Below are positions 55,689 to 64,000 of a stretch of DNA of 64,000 bases, one piece after another. Numbering within the stretch: position 1 is the first letter of the stretch; each line of letters begins with the position of its first letter. The position numbers and the translations under genes are program-made. The notes below the pieces were generated by a model. That model did not search any database. It was not told where the DNA came from and saw only the letters and a list, made by a program, of their open reading frames with translations. Origin of the DNA: JBCCVH01 sp942492555 (GTDB lineage Bacteria > Bacteroidota > Bacteroidia > Cytophagales > Amoebophilaceae); contig CALOEX010000003.1 of NCBI GenBank assembly GCA_942492555.1, forward strand, positions 248,001 through 312,000, given 5' to 3'.

Positions 55689-56603
55689 TTATGCTTTCTC
55701 TGTCATAATTTTTTGTAAATCTTTTTTTAAGGCTTCTATCAATGACGGATCGACTTTTTGCTTTTCCAACAAAGCAATAGTTTGTTTAATTCCTTCTAAC
55801 TTACCTTTTAGCATACCCTGCTTTTTAGCTTCTTCTTGATAGTAATCCATCAGGGTGAAAATTTTCTCTGATCTATCTTGACCATAGACTTCTTTCATTA
55901 TTTTTTTCATATCTTCTGCATTTTTTGGAGTTCCTTTGCCTACAAACAATGTATATTCGTAGACGATTTTTGCTTGTTGTTCAGACAAATTTACAAAAAT
56001 AAGAGGATAATCCCTCATATGCTTTTGTAGTTTTGTGATAAAGTCCCGTTCTCTGCTTATTTTTAGTAAAAGTTTCATCACACCATCATGCCCTGAAAGT
56101 GTTTCTTGCTCTTGCAGGTGAGCTAAGTCAACCATCAGCATGGGCTGTGTGATATCTGTTTTGGCAAGCTCTTGGTCTTCAAAACAGGAATAGATATCCG
56201 TAGCGTAAGGATATACCTCTTTACCATTGTAAATAACAAGCCCGATGATATTAGGCAGTTTCTGAACCTCTTTGTATTGGTCCATAAGTTTATGTAGGGT
56301 ATTTAATTTATAATGTAGCATCCTAATGGGGAGAAAGACATCAGGGGTAGATTGATGTTCCACCAAGATATAGATATAAGCTTCTTTTTGATCTTTTGTA
56401 TTGCAACGTAGTACAATATCATTATGATAACTTTTCCAATGTTCACTCACTGCAGTTTCTGATGACATTTCAAGGGTATCTAAATTTAACTTTGCCAAAC
56501 ACTCGGGGGGTAAATGATGTTTAAGCAGATCTATGGCAACTTTTTTGTCTTGTAGAAATTGCTTGACAAGTTTGTCGTGTGGCTGATGAATGATTTTTGT
56601 CAT
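55689..56603 (-). CDS. Rpn-type recombination-promoting nuclease / PD-(D/E)XK transposase-like (PF04754)
   Basis: 304 residues, intact. Start MTKIIHQPHDKLVKQFLQDKKVAIDLLKHHLP is typical of the Rpn family. The PD-(D/E)XK core is visible: SYHNDIVLRC (Asp near 77) and YIYILVEHQS (Glu-x-Gln near 98). The C-terminal helix with KQGMLKGKLEGIKQTIALLEKQ is the variable coiled tail of the family. E. coli Rpn proteins raise recA-independent recombination and behave as nucleases. It lies 14 bp downstream of a broken paralogue on the same strand. Confidence 0.88.
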   Translation of the reverse strand: MTKIIHQPHDKLVKQFLQDKKVAIDLLKHHLPPECLAKLNLDTLEMSSETAVSEHWKSYHNDIVLRCNTKDQKEAYIYILVEHQSTPDVFLPIRMLHYKLNTLHKLMDQYKEVQKLPNIIGLVIYNGKEVYPYATDIYSCFEDQELAKTDITQPMLMVDLAHLQEQETLSGHDGVMKLLLKISRERDFITKLQKHMRDYPLIFVNLSEQQAKIVYEYTLFVGKGTPKNAEDMKKIMKEVYGQDRSEKIFTLMDYYQEEAKKQGMLKGKLEGIKQTIALLEKQKVDPSLIEALKKDLQKIMTEKA

Positions 56604-56617
56604 GATGCTATTTTTAT

Positions 56618-57524
56618 TTATGCATTTGATAGTTCTCTCTTTAGTGCTTCTATTAAAGCTTTGTCTACACCCTGTTTTTTTAATAAAGCAATTGTTTTTT
56701 CCATACCCTCTGCAAGACCTTCTTGTTTGCCTTTTTCTATACCTTCGGCTATTCCTTCCTTTTTGCCTTCCTTTAAACCCTCTTCTTTAGCATAACACAG
56801 AGCAGAGAAATTGTCTCTATCTCTTTTTTCGACTTGTTCATAGGCATTGAGTTCTTCTTTTGTCCAACTAAACCTTTCTAGCTCATCAAAAGCTTCTTTG
56901 ATAATAATGTCTTTCCCTGTAAGTTTTTCCAAATCTGTATCACTCATGGCGGGAGCTTTGTGCAGAAAATAATAAAATTTTTCTTCTAATGAAAGTTTGT
57001 TAATGTCTTTTGAGCATTGATCACCGAACTTAGGTAATTCTACAAAAGTAAAACTCATATACTTCATGTCATGGGCGAGTGTAACTTTATCCAGAATAAC
57101 ATGTTCACTTTTGTAATGTTCCTTTTTAGGAATAAAGAATATAGTTGGTAAAAGCTAAAAAAATGACTTCCTTGAGATTATGATATTTTTTACCTACTTC
57201 TGCTTGACTTACATAAGCTTTAGAAGCATAAAAAAGAGCTCTTTTTTCAAAACCTTCTGTATGTGCTATCTGCATTTCTACAATGTATTGACAACCATCT
57301 TCGTCTCTACAAAGTACATCTAAAATGCTTTGCTTTTGAGAGGCAATATCCGGGTCTTGCTCTGTTTTCAAAAAAACAACATCCTCAATATCATGATGCA
57401 GTTGATTTCTAAGAACAGCATTAAGCATAGCGAGAAGAATTTTTTTATTCTTTTCTTGGCCAAAGATGCGTTTAAAAGCAAGATCATTTTGCGGGTTAAG
57501 GTATTTACTTATAATTATATGCAA
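56618..57524 (-). pseudogene. Rpn-family (PDDEXK_2) nuclease gene, frameshifted
   Basis: Upstream frame (57126-57524): KYLNPQNDLAFKRIFGQEKNK, SILDVLCRDEDGCQYIVEMQIA with the catalytic Asp and Glu-x-Gln, ending FTNYILYS. Downstream frame (56618-57067): MSFTFVELPKF, a helical region and the repetitive GLKEGKKEGIAEGIEKGK tail. One base out of frame near 57135-57145 the bridge reads IPKKEHYKSEHVILDK and then VTLAHDMKYMSF, the normal family sequence. So a single-base indel splits one gene; the nuclease core alone could still be made. Confidence 0.85.
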
Positions 57525-57983
57525 ATATACAAATTTGACTTGAATTATCCAATGGCATTTTGGTGAACTACTCTCATGCTTTAGCAGGGAGTCAAGCCCG
57601 CATTTTGTCCATTCTCTATTGATTACAGGTATTTTCTCATAACTTAATTTTTACATGATTTACCGATTTTTTGCATGTTAAAACCATACCTTTAAAAAGA
57701 CCTAAAAGAGCGCTGTCATTTAACGCAAAAAGTTTAATAGTAATACCACTACTGATGGATCAAAATGTCTATAATGGGTTCTTATTTTCTTTTTTAGCGC
57801 AACTTTTTTCTTTTATTAAAATCTACGCTCATTGTTGTTTTTTATTTCTGCATCTTTTTGTTGCTTTTGTCTGAAATTGAAAAGTAGTTTTACCAGATGC
57901 TAAAATCTTTTGTTTTGTTATATTTTATAACTATGATACTATCCCAGATTTTTTATATAGGATATATTTTTTATATTTGTAAT
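57525..57983. other. Divergent intergenic region, about 460 bp, no gene seen
   Basis: AT-rich, no RNA, repeat or coding signal recognised. The frame of the downstream gene runs back to 57897, but this part (hydrophobic, poly-F/Y) is not credible as protein. Confidence 0.45.
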
Positions 57984-60260
57984 ATGAAAACAGAAACCCA
58001 CTCCATACATGATGTCTTAGCTAAAAATGCAACATCTTTTTTTATACCACCATTTCAAAGAGCTTACGCTTGGGGTAAACCAGAAATCGAAAGATACTTT
58101 AGTGATATAACTAGAATTATAAATTCGGAATTAGATACCAAACAAAAAGATAAATTAGAACATTTCTTTGGTACGTTGGTAATAAAAGAAGAAAAAGCTG
58201 GGTTTGCTAATAAATCTGTTATTGTCGATGGGCAGCAAAGACTTACAACTACATTAATTTTTTTAATTGCTTTGCGTGATACCGAGGAAGAAAAAGATAA
58301 AGAAGAAAAAGATAAAGAAGAAAAAGATAAAGAAGAAAAAGATAAAGAAGAAAAAGATAAAGAAGAAAAAGATAAGATTGATTATATAGATCAAAACTAC
58401 TTAACAAATAATTCATCAACTTTTCAAGACAAGATTAAGTTAAAACAAGTCACAAAAGATTGGGAATCTTATAAAGCTTTGGTCAATAAAACAAAACCTA
58501 ACCCTGGTGTTATTCAAAAGGCTTATGAGTATTTTAAAAGACTACTAAGTAGCAAGAAAAGGGTTAATTTTGAGTTTGATCATTATATAAAAGCAATTCA
58601 AAAGATGAATGTTGCTGTAATATTCTTAGACGAAAGACCGTTTAAAGGGGAAGACCCACAAATAATATTCGAAACATTAAACTCATTAGGTAAACCTCTT
58701 TCATTGTCAGACCTAGTAAGGAATTTTGTCTTACTTAAAATGGATAGCGAAAAACAATCTGAAACATATGAGAATATCTGGCATCCAAAGATTGAAGAAG
58801 TTTTTGACGATAATACTTCAAAATTCTTTCGAGACTATTTGCAGTACAAAAAAGCAACTTCATTAAAAGTTGTAAATGATAATAACACAAAAGAATTGTA
58901 CCAACGGTTCAAAGATTTTGTAGATGACAACTTTGAAAAGCCCAATGACTTCATCAATGATATTATTAGATATGTAAAATGTTATAAATGGATTATTACG
59001 GAGACTGTAACTGATCCAATTACATCTGACAGAGATAGAGATAAGGAAATTAAAGAATTATTGAGGAATATTTTTCACGATATAACATCTGAAGCTTTCA
59101 AGCCGTTTGTTTTGGGTTTATTGGAATACAACCAATATACAGTTAATGAAATTAAATTGCATGATGAAACTTTAATATCTACGTTAAGGTCAATACAAAT
59201 ATATCTTGTAAGAAAAAGAATATTAAAATTAGCTCACGGGGAAAATAAAAATATTGTTCCATTAAGTAAACACATAAGTGAATTAGCAAAAGGCAACATA
59301 AATATGCTTGAGCTTCTTACCAATATGGGTTATACGTTAAGATTACCAAATGATAAAGAGCTTAGAGAGAATTTAGTTTCAATGAACTTCTACAACGGCT
59401 TAAGTAAATATTCAAAACTCATTTTGGGAAAAATAGAAGAATACAACACAAAAGTTGCTGTTGATTTTAGAAATCCAAAAATCACTATCGAACATATAAT
59501 GCCACAAAAATTGGAAGATAGTTGGAGGGATGAATTAGGAGAGAACCATGATGAAATTAAAAAAAATTTGCTACATAATATAGGTAACTTAATACTAACA
59601 GAATTTAATAGTGAAATTGGCAACAAACCTTTCGAAGAAAAGAAAAGGAAACTTCAAACCTCATCTCTTCATTACCGATTAGATATTATAAAAAGAAATA
59701 CATGGAATGAGCAAAGCATAATAGAGCACCAAACCAATATGATTAATTGGTTGCTTAACGCTTTCCCACTGCCTGATGAATTAAAAAATCAATCAAACTG
59801 GAACACTCAGAGAGATGAAAAAAGGTCCATTTTTTCACCTTTAGATTCTGACTCTGGTGAAATGGCGGAAGGCAACAAGCCAATCCAGCTTATTATTAAT
59901 AATAATAATGTGATTAAAGTAAAATCATGGCGGGAGGTTCTTATTAAGTTTTTAAATTACTTAAAAGAGGACTCTGATTTTGACTTTGACTTTATTCTGG
60001 ACAATCAGTTAGATTTATTTAGTAGAGAGGGGACTATTCTAAAATGGGGTGGTTTAAAAGATATAATTGACTCTAATAGTAACAATTCAAATAAATACAA
60101 ATCTTTTGATGGGAAATATTGGAATAAAGTAAAAGATTTAAATGATGACTTACTTTTTATTCAGGTAAATATCACTTCTTCACGTTGTGTTTCTTTAATA
60201 AAAAATTGGATGGAAAAATTAAAATTCGATAAAGATTTTATTTTAATAAAATTGAGGTAA
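57984..60260 (+). CDS. DUF262/DUF1524 (GmrSD-like) restriction-type nuclease
   Basis: 758 residues from the ATG at 57984 (MKTETHSIHDVLAKN). N-terminal DUF262 (ParB/Srx-like NTPase) motifs: IPPFQRAYAWGK (about 21) and VIVDGQQRLTTT (about 79). DUF1524 His-Me (HNH) nuclease: ITIEHIMPQKLEDSW and LLHNIGNLILTEFNSEIGNKP around residues 500-550. An extra C-terminal domain of about 150 residues is not recognised. Single-chain GmrSD-type enzymes cleave modified phage DNA and some are phosphorothioate-sensing; the target here is unknown. Six EEKDK units (residues 102-131) form a charged linker inside DUF262. The only large intact gene of the 52.7-62 kb region. Confidence 0.88.
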   Translation: MKTETHSIHDVLAKNATSFFIPPFQRAYAWGKPEIERYFSDITRIINSELDTKQKDKLEHFFGTLVIKEEKAGFANKSVIVDGQQRLTTTLIFLIALRDTEEEKDKEEKDKEEKDKEEKDKEEKDKEEKDKIDYIDQNYLTNNSSTFQDKIKLKQVTKDWESYKALVNKTKPNPGVIQKAYEYFKRLLSSKKRVNFEFDHYIKAIQKMNVAVIFLDERPFKGEDPQIIFETLNSLGKPLSLSDLVRNFVLLKMDSEKQSETYENIWHPKIEEVFDDNTSKFFRDYLQYKKATSLKVVNDNNTKELYQRFKDFVDDNFEKPNDFINDIIRYVKCYKWIITETVTDPITSDRDRDKEIKELLRNIFHDITSEAFKPFVLGLLEYNQYTVNEIKLHDETLISTLRSIQIYLVRKRILKLAHGENKNIVPLSKHISELAKGNINMLELLTNMGYTLRLPNDKELRENLVSMNFYNGLSKYSKLILGKIEEYNTKVAVDFRNPKITIEHIMPQKLEDSWRDELGENHDEIKKNLLHNIGNLILTEFNSEIGNKPFEEKKRKLQTSSLHYRLDIIKRNTWNEQSIIEHQTNMINWLLNAFPLPDELKNQSNWNTQRDEKRSIFSPLDSDSGEMAEGNKPIQLIINNNNVIKVKSWREVLIKFLNYLKEDSDFDFDFILDNQLDLFSREGTILKWGGLKDIIDSNSNNSNKYKSFDGKYWNKVKDLNDDLLFIQVNITSSRCVSLIKNWMEKLKFDKDFILIKLR
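58287..58376 (+). repeat. In-frame tandem repeat, 6 x 15 bp
   Basis: GAAGAAAAAGATAAA repeated six times (last base of the last unit changed to G), encoding EEKDK. Near-perfect identity indicates recent slippage; unit loss or gain keeps the frame. Confidence 0.95.
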
Positions 60261-60314
60261 AAACAATCAAGCTACAAATTTTTGTAAAAAATTAAATTCT
60301 AAAACACATTATTT

Positions 60315-60464
60315 ATGGGATTTATAATTATAATAGGTTTTATTGCTTTTGGAATTTATTTGGGGTCGCTAGAATCTCCAAAAAAAGGTCGAAGGCGCAA
60401 AATAAAATGGACTTCTGGAAATAAAAGGTCAAAGATGAAAAATGGTACACGTAAACAAATCTAG
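60315..60464 (+). CDS. Small membrane protein (49 residues)
   Basis: ATG at 60315, 54 bp after the GmrSD-like gene. One hydrophobic helix (MGFIIIIGFIAFGIYLGSL) followed by a very basic tail (KKGRRRKIK, KRSKMKNGTRK). Nothing recognised. The single-helix-plus-basic-tail layout is protein-like, but at this length a chance frame cannot be excluded. Confidence 0.35.
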   Translation: MGFIIIIGFIAFGIYLGSLESPKKGRRRKIKWTSGNKRSKMKNGTRKQI

Positions 60465-60759
60465 TAGAAGCCATTAATAGAACCTTGCTCACTTAAAGGA
60501 AACAGCTTAATAATTATCGTTGAAATCTAAGGCATAAGCGAGATTTGACACAAAGGGGCATTAAAAAGTTTGTTTTCATTGGGGTATCTTTTAATAAATC
60601 GGAGATGGAAATACGTCATGAACTTGTGGGGTAGATGGAAAATCTGTGATGAACCATGATCTGATTTTGCCGTAGAGCGATTTCTAATTTTTATGTTTTT
60701 ATAAAAAAACTGTAAAATAAAGGGCTTATCTCTCTTTGCTAAATTTTATACTATTGGTA

Positions 60760-61978
60760 ATGAAAACACAAAAACGTATTCTTTTTTTAATCGGTATGCT
60801 TGTCGCAAGTTTGCCCTATCTTGATGCTACTCAAAATAATCATGATAACAAAATAAGACATATTGACGACAGTGCGCATCGAAAAAACCTCTTTCTTGCA
60901 GAGCTACCCAAAGCAAAACAAATCGCATTACTACAAGGCTATTTAAGAAAAAATAACCTCTCTATACCCATAACATACGTGATACAACAGTCCATCATTT
61001 TTCCTTTTGTTTTCATGCCACCACTCGATTCCCGTGGCGCTCAATATCAAGGTAAAAATTTTGCAAGGTTAGATCTTTCAGGTTGTGATTTTACTGATGC
61101 CAACTTAGAAGGGGCAGATTGTAGCAAAACCAATTTAACTTGGTTGTACTTTCAAGAGCACGAATGTGACAGATACCCTCTTTGATGGTGCTACTCTTAC
61201 CCATACGACATGCGACTACCAAGCACACTTTCAAGATAATATGAAAGCAAATAAGATATATAGAGGTCAGTGGTATCAAAACAATCTTCCCAAGGATCTA
61301 AAAAGCATTGCCAAAGTCTATCCACAACTTAAAAAAGATGCAGAAAAAGTTGAACTATTGCATATTGCTTCTGGTTTAGCGCGTTTACCTTATGATGATC
61401 AATTTCCAGAATTTTATATCAAAGTTGAATACTGGTCTTGCAAGTTATGGCGTCTTAAAAATAGATTGGTTAAGGATTTGGGTGATCAGTTGGTTTGTTC
61501 TTTGGATGATAGTAAGCAATTGTACTATCCGTTAAGTCGTGAAGCAGGAGAATACTGCTGGCAAACCAAGTATCCCCAAGATAAAATCACCTGTACGCAA
61601 GCGGTCAATCTATCACAAGGCAAACCTGATTTTGATGGTTACCTCAAGCAATTTAGGGATGGCCTTGAACAATATAAAGTGCAATCAAAAAAGAAAGAAT
61701 GGGGTTTTGATTGGTACAAGTCAAACATTGAAAAAAATATCCAAGGAATTGCCAAAGCCTACCCAAAAGTAGAGGATAAATCGCTACAAAAAGAGATGTT
61801 AGAAACGGCCTATAAATTATCAAAAAGCTATGAACTCCAACATGCGGATCTACTTTTTCATTTTTTATATAATCAAAATCGGCTCATACGCATCGGAGGA
61901 ACGGTTGGAGTAGGGACCAAAAATGACATACACTATAACTCCTCTATTGTATGTAATAGAGAAGGCAAATTGGAGTAG
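60760..61978 (+). pseudogene. Exported pentapeptide-repeat protein, frameshifted
   Basis: Frame 1 (ATG at 60760, MKTQKRILFLIGML) has a signal peptide and then a pentapeptide block: ARLDLSGCDFTDANLEGADC. Frame 2 (to 61978) continues it with TNVTDTLFDGATLTH and about 250 further residues of charged helical protein. They join near 61150-61165 with a one-base shift. The N-terminal half resembles the front of the WD40 protein at 4286 (signal plus pentapeptides), suggesting one family of exported proteins. The last codons overlap a local duplication (GGAGTAGGG-CCAAAAATGACA twice, about 61907 and 61973). Confidence 0.75.
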
Positions 61979-62040
61979 GGGCCAAAAATGACACACGAAA
62001 AAGAAAATGAATAATGAAAAATGCATCATGAGGAGAAAAG

Positions 62041-62067
62041 GGTAACAGATCGGTACAAAAGTGTATG
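62041..62067 (+). repeat. Dispersed intergenic repeat, copy B
   Basis: GGTAACAGATCGGTACAAAA then GTGTATG; also found inverted at 14689-14715 and as a third copy at 63267-63295. All copies follow an ATGAATAA-like stretch. Confidence 0.8.
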
Positions 62068-62118
62068 CGTCTGGTTTCGTTTATTATGATTGTGTATCCA
62101 TTAAAAAGTAGCATAGGT

Positions 62119-62165
62119 GTCCGGCCTCTAGCATAGTAGCTCCGCTACTATGCTAGAGGCCGGAC
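62119..62165. repeat. Perfect 22-bp hairpin repeat, copy 2
   Basis: Arms 62119-62140 (starts GTCCGGCCTCTAGCATAG) and 62144-62165 are exact complements around a 3-nt loop TCC. Flanked on the left by AGCATAGGT and on the right by ATAGCGTAGCAATAGGAATG. No T-run follows on either strand, so it is not a simple terminator. Confidence 0.92.
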
Positions 62166-62292
62166 ATAGCGTAGCAATAGGAATGTGTATAAAAAAGGAA
62201 ATTTAGATGCTTAAATACAATTAATGTTGGCTTGTTTAGGTAAAACAGGTATTAGCACATTATAGTGCAAAGCTTCTCCCTCTAGACTATAT

Positions 62293-63030
62293 CTATCTGG
62301 TTGTAAAATCTTGTGGTTTTAAGATGCCATGCATCAGTGTTATAAATGTTGTGTTTTGCAGAAGCCATGGTGGAAAGGTGCTATGGCTTTGTACTTCTTT
62401 AAAGCATGTAGGTGATCCTCTCATTTTTTGGATATAGGTTGCTACCTGTTTATGATCAATGGTAATGTGCCACAGAATGCTATAAGCGGTTGTGTTGGTT
62501 TGGCTTTGGTCGATTTCATAGCGATATGAGTTGCGGATGCCTGTGTAGTTTCTGGTGCTTGTGCATTTTCTTTTTTTTGTATTTTTTGTTCTTTGTTTGT
62601 TTTTAAGGTGTTTTGCGATGTAGTAAACGATGATGAAAATGCGAAATAGTTTCCTTTGGTTTAGTGTATGTTCTGTAGGGGTGTCACTTTGCTTTTTTTT
62701 GCCTTTGGGTTCTTCTCCTACGTTGATGCGAGAAAATTTGAGGCGCCATGCTTTTCTTGGTTTGCCCTTAGGAGTGGAGTGTGTTTGACCTTCTGCTCTT
62801 TCTTCTCCTTCCCTTCGCTCATCATCATCATCTGGGGTACTGGCTGTAGGGTTGGTGGTAGGGGGTATGGAGGTGAAAGAGATAAAAGGCATTTGCTTTT
62901 CAAAAGGTGGGGTGTTGTTTCCTTTTTGATATTTTAGGTTTTTTCTTTCTATGAAGAAGTAGCTTAACGTAGTGAACAGTATGCTTATGAAGCTTGGGAT
63001 AGTGAACACTATCATATATAATATGTTCAT
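62293..63030 (-). CDS. Unclassified membrane-anchored protein, family copy 3
   Basis: 245 residues, ATG at 63030 (MNILYMIVFTIPSF). Same architecture as the copies at 24806 and 47704, with a one- or two-codon difference in the Pro/Glu-rich region and the C-terminal domain unchanged (DHKQVATYIQKMRG, TFPPWLLQNTT). Homology to the other copies runs from about 63068 to 62196 only: the outer inverted ends and the transposase remnant are missing, and a hairpin repeat adjoins the 3' flank. So the gene persists without its element. Confidence 0.7.
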   Translation of the reverse strand: MNILYMIVFTIPSFISILFTTLSYFFIERKNLKYQKGNNTPPFEKQMPFISFTSIPPTTNPTASTPDDDDERREGEERAEGQTHSTPKGKPRKAWRLKFSRINVGEEPKGKKKQSDTPTEHTLNQRKLFRIFIIVYYIAKHLKNKQRTKNTKKRKCTSTRNYTGIRNSYRYEIDQSQTNTTAYSILWHITIDHKQVATYIQKMRGSPTCFKEVQSHSTFPPWLLQNTTFITLMHGILKPQDFTTR

Positions 63031-63092
63031 ATTTATGTATAAACATATATTTTTAATTTTGCAAAATTTTGGATATATTAAGGTCTAAAATT

Positions 63093-63122
63093 GTTTTCAT
63101 ATTACTTTTGTTATATGAAAAC
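63093..63122. repeat. Perfect 10-bp inverted repeat upstream of family copy 3
   Basis: GTTTTCATAT and its complement with a 10-nt loop, about 60 bp upstream of the ATG at 63030 and just outside the homology shared with the other copies. Confidence 0.6.
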
Positions 63123-63266
63123 CTAAGTAGGATAAGGGCATTTTACAAAACTCTTGATAAACTCTCCCTATTCGCTCTTAATTTTTCGCTATTTTCTTAG
63201 TTTTCCTTTATGAAAAAATTTTTATATAAACTTTTTGAAATGAATAACGAATAATAAGAAATAAAC

Positions 63267-63295
63267 AGTAACAGATAGGTACAAATGTGTATGCG
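63267..63295 (+). repeat. Dispersed intergenic repeat, copy C
   Basis: AGTAACAGATAGGTACAAAT then GTGTATGCG; differs from copy B at two or three positions. Confidence 0.75.
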
Positions 63296-63323
63296 TGTGT
63301 TCTGCTTCACTTTTATTCATTTA

Positions 63324-64000
63324 CTAAGTTGTTTTTTTTCTATTCTCGACTTTACACAAATGTAAAGCATCATCATATGTTACTTCATTTTTTTCAAGCA
63401 TGGTCTGTATTACTTTACTAATTGCTATGCTTTCATTGGTATCAATCTTATCGATTAAGATGTGTACAGGTAGCTTTCCTTGTGTTAGATGGTCTAAAAT
63501 CAAAGGGCAAAATTTTTTGTAATCTGCATGATCATCTTTTTCAGTTCTTTTTTTTAGCAAACAAATATCACATATGCCACATGTTTTGTAAGAAATTTCC
63601 CCAAAGTATTCTAATAGTATTTGGGAGCGACACCGATGTTTGTGTTTTGTGTAATCAATGACTTCCTTAACTTTTTTTCTTAAAATGTCTTGTCTTTTTT
63701 CATGTTTTGCTAGAGGTAGTTGATCTGTTGTATAACGTGGTGTTAAAAATGTTAATAAACTGGGTTTCCCTTCGGCTTTATATTTCAAAACACCCATTTG
63801 TGCCAATGATTTCAGCTGTTTGTTAATCTGTTTGACATTTTTTTTACACGCTTCTGCCAACCGTTTCAACGATATATTTTTCAAAATTTCAAAAGGATCA
63901 TAAAAATCTATTAGGGCTTTTAACAAAATGTCATCTGTTGGATTTGTCATCTGAAAAGCATACAGTTGGTTACCAGATAAAATAATATGCACTTGTGCAG
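63324..64000 (-). CDS. recQ: ATP-dependent DNA helicase RecQ, C-terminal part (runs off the window)
   Basis: Only the C-terminal 225 residues or so are in the window; the frame is still open at base 64000, so the ATG at 63992 is internal. RecQ unwinds recombination intermediates. The zinc-binding module is clear: RCRSQILLEYFGE followed by KTCGICDICL supplies the four Cys. The winged-helix (RQC) precedes or surrounds it, with a region like SLKRLAEACKKNVKQINKQLKSL. No HRDC domain follows; a short helical tail ends the protein. Confidence 0.88.
   Translation of the reverse strand, partial: AQVHIILSGNQLYAFQMTNPTDDILLKALIDFYDPFEILKNISLKRLAEACKKNVKQINKQLKSLAQMGVLKYKAEGKPSLLTFLTPRYTTDQLPLAKHEKRQDILRKKVKEVIDYTKHKHRCRSQILLEYFGEISYKTCGICDICLLKKRTEKDDHADYKKFCPLILDHLTQGKLPVHILIDKIDTNESIAISKVIQTMLEKNEVTYDDALHLCKVENRKKTT

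Larger units (their letters stand above)
61979..62292. other. Repeat-rich intergenic region
   Basis: Holds the dispersed repeat (62041-62067), the perfect hairpin repeat (62119-62165) with its flank to about 62190, and the 3' flank of the family gene copy 3 from about 62196. No gene. Confidence 0.65.

Noticed and set aside
58287..58376. Tandem repeat as a phase-variation on/off switch
   Set aside because: The unit is 15 bp, so changes keep the frame; only linker length would vary.
62119..62165. Rho-independent terminator
   Set aside because: The perfect hairpin has no T-run on either side, and related copies lie away from gene ends.

Overview
The window (about 35% G+C, genes packed on both strands with frequent strand switches) comes from a host-dependent member of the Bacteroidetes. 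The best match is the Amoebophilaceae (Amoebophilus/Cardinium lineage). Supporting evidence: Bacteroidetes-type -7 promoter boxes (TAnnTTTG); a Bacteroidetes-type AtpD with an internal insertion; a SecDF fusion; a long NusB; a 16S rRNA gene standing alone without 23S/5S; a Tlc-type ATP/ADP (nucleotide) translocase typical of intracellular energy parasites; exported WD40, TPR and pentapeptide-repeat proteins; and many decayed insertion sequences and AAA/PD-(D/E)XK 'transposase-like' genes. The family is inferred from gene content; I did not identify the species.

Layout. 0.2-4 kb: serS, cvpA-like, CPBP protease, rsmH. 4.3-6.7 kb: a large exported pentapeptide/WD40 protein. 6.9-8.5 kb: tRNA-Leu and tRNA-Lys, then a Fic/HTH toxin-antitoxin-like pair with a readable promoter and operator-like repeats. 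8.5-14.5 kb: recG, a small exported protein, nfo, tlc, a lipoprotein. 15-21.8 kb: tRNA-Lys(CTT)-rplS, queA, rbfA, atpG, an unknown membrane-anchored protein, a TPR membrane protein and atpD without atpC. 22-28 kb: two exported TPR proteins around an IS1595-like element carrying an intact passenger gene. 28-34.7 kb: a priA with ruined ATPase motifs, an AraC regulator, nusB, tRNA-His, an alpha/beta hydrolase. 34.8-36.3 kb: the lone 16S rRNA gene, whose anti-Shine-Dalgarno CCUCC appears replaced by UUUCU. 36.6-47.3 kb: NSS transporter, rpsT and an S21-like gene, engB, tsaD, smpB, secDF, tRNA(CAT), trmD, sufE and a second exported WD40 protein. 47.5-52.3 kb: a second copy of the IS1595-like element (with an IS256-family fragment inserted) abutting clpB. 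52.7-63 kb: an accessory, heavily decayed region with a frameshifted AAA/PD-(D/E)XK gene, a serine-recombinase remnant, an IS110 remnant, two Rpn-type nuclease genes (one broken), an intact DUF262/DUF1524 (GmrSD-like) gene, a frameshifted pentapeptide gene and a third copy of the passenger gene. The window ends inside recQ.

How it fits together. The housekeeping genes cover translation, secretion, ATP synthesis and DNA repair. The exported repeat proteins are plausible host-interaction factors and Tlc a plausible route for host nucleotides. The items most worth a second look are the 16S 3' end; the three intact copies of an unclassified about 245-residue membrane-anchored protein, two of them inside IS1595-like elements with dead transposases; the ATPase-less PriA; and the Fic/HTH pair, in which the HTH partner carries a Fic-inhibition-like motif.
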